A DNA stretch of 64,000 nucleotides from positions 1-64,000 of the forward strand of contig DASXVO010000059.1 of the NCBI GenBank assembly GCA_036504215.1. Reading direction: 5' to 3'. The stretch's first letter is position 1. Every line of letters starts with the position of its first letter. This document shows, piece after piece, positions 63,459 to 64,000 of the stretch. Source of the stretch: Vicinamibacterales bacterium. GTDB taxonomy: Bacteria > Acidobacteriota > Vicinamibacteria > Vicinamibacterales > Fen-181. The translations under genes were made by a program, and so were the position numbers. The notes below the pieces were generated by a model. It was given only the letters and a program-made list of their open reading frames with translations, ran no database searches and was not told the origin of the DNA.

Positions 63459-64000
63459 TCAGAGGAACCGCACGTACAGGGCCACCACACACAAGACGAG
63501 CACCGTGCCCCAGAACGGGAAGGACATCCACCACGGAATCGTCTTCATGTAGGCCGCCACCTCCGGTGAGAAGGAGCGGTCCACCACGGCCTGCTCGGGA
63601 ATCTCGTCACCCCTGGTCCGGTAGATCCAGATGATGACGCAGGCGACGATGAAGTCGATGACGGCCCTGGTCAGGAACGGAATCGAGGGCACGAGCTGCC
63701 ACCCCTCGGCGATGGTGAAGGTGAGGGCCCAGGCCGGTCCGACGATGATCGCAATGAGCGCGCCCCGCGCGGTGGCCCGCTTGTAGAAGAACCCGGCCAG
63801 GAAGAGCGCGCACACCGACGGGTAGGCGATGGACCAGTACTTCTGGATGTAGAGGAAGATGGCCCGGAGGTCGCGCAAGAAGTAGCCGACGATGGTGGCG
63901 GCGACCAGCACGGCGAGCGACGTGAGCCGCCCGATGCGCACCAGGTCGGTGCTGGCGGCGTCGCGTTTCACATGGTTCTTGTAGATGTCGAACGTGATGA
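63459..64000 (-). CDS. Sodium:solute symporter, C-terminal part (runs off the window)
   Basis: The last about 180 residues of an SSS-family transporter: FDIYKNHVKRD at the cytoplasmic loop, then five membrane segments (TSLAVLVAATIVGYFLRDL; LFLAGFFYKRATARGALIAI; WWMSFPFWGTVLVLCVVALY). The reading frame is open to base 64000, so the start lies outside. SGLT-type sugar transport is likely by the KNHVKRDA-type loop. Confidence 0.85.
   Translation of the reverse strand, partial: ITFDIYKNHVKRDAASTDLVRIGRLTSLAVLVAATIVGYFLRDLRAIFLYIQKYWSIAYPSVCALFLAGFFYKRATARGALIAIIVGPAWALTFTIAEGWQLVPSIPFLTRAVIDFIVACVIIWIYRTRGDEIPEQAVVDRSFSPEVAAYMKTIPWWMSFPFWGTVLVLCVVALYVRFL

Overview
The window is GC-rich bacterial DNA that looks like Acidobacteriota, probably a Vicinamibacteria-type genome. 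The signs are two Oar-like TonB-dependent receptors with an N-terminal carboxypeptidase-regulatory-like domain, a fragment of an acidobacterial-type duplicated permease (ADOP/MacB-like), a secreted protein ending in the AVHFTELR repeat domain I associate with this group, a DUF5695 protein, and many small toxin-antitoxin loci. The lineage is inferred from gene content; no rRNA is present.

Layout. 1-9 kb: a hybrid histidine kinase and a GGDEF response regulator, a pair of exported TldD/TldE-like proteins on the other strand, an old yellow enzyme and a tRNA-Ser. 9-12 kb: an Rrf2 regulator with a matching operator pair, DoxX, a methyltransferase and a DsbA-like protein. 12-21 kb: a 1894-residue secreted protein (7-blade propeller, 6 kelch repeats, NBR1-like Ig, lipase, Ca-binding repeats, IPT) and a complete IS1634-type element next to toxin-antitoxin debris. 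21-28 kb: VTT membrane protein, FAD disulfide oxidoreductase, a broken YjeF gene, a mer locus (merR, merT, merP, disrupted merA) and a probable selenocysteine peroxiredoxin. 28-36 kb: glucosidase plus symporter, CDP-alcohol phosphatidyltransferase, an ECF sigma/zinc anti-sigma pair, DUF302 and DUF547. 36-41 kb: Oar-like receptor, gltX and tRNA-Gln. 41-48 kb: an island anchored on tRNA-Gln with 3'-tRNA duplicates, an ERCC4-type nuclease, HicAB, CcbP-like proteins, a large helicase-associated-type protein and MntA/HepT. 48-57 kb: IS remnants, a strong promoter with a LacI-type operator, a decayed receptor head, a second Oar-like receptor and a DUF5695 protein. 57-63.5 kb: mostly decaying genes (TetR, alpha/beta hydrolase, flavodoxin, HigB, HipS/HipT). 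The window ends inside a sodium:solute symporter.

Two themes stand out. First, a secreted peroxiredoxin has TGA exactly where the peroxidatic cysteine belongs, followed at the right distance by a perfect 8-bp stem with a GGU loop, as expected of a bacterial SECIS element. Second, several genes (merA, YjeF, a TetR regulator, a HigA-like antitoxin, HipT) have lost an internal segment carrying their catalytic or DNA-binding core while both ends remain, so either local decay or assembly trouble should be considered.

The receptors, DUF5695 protein, glucosidase and symporters suggest a saprophytic lifestyle on complex glycans. The mer locus, Rrf2/DoxX and peroxiredoxin point to metal and oxidative stress.
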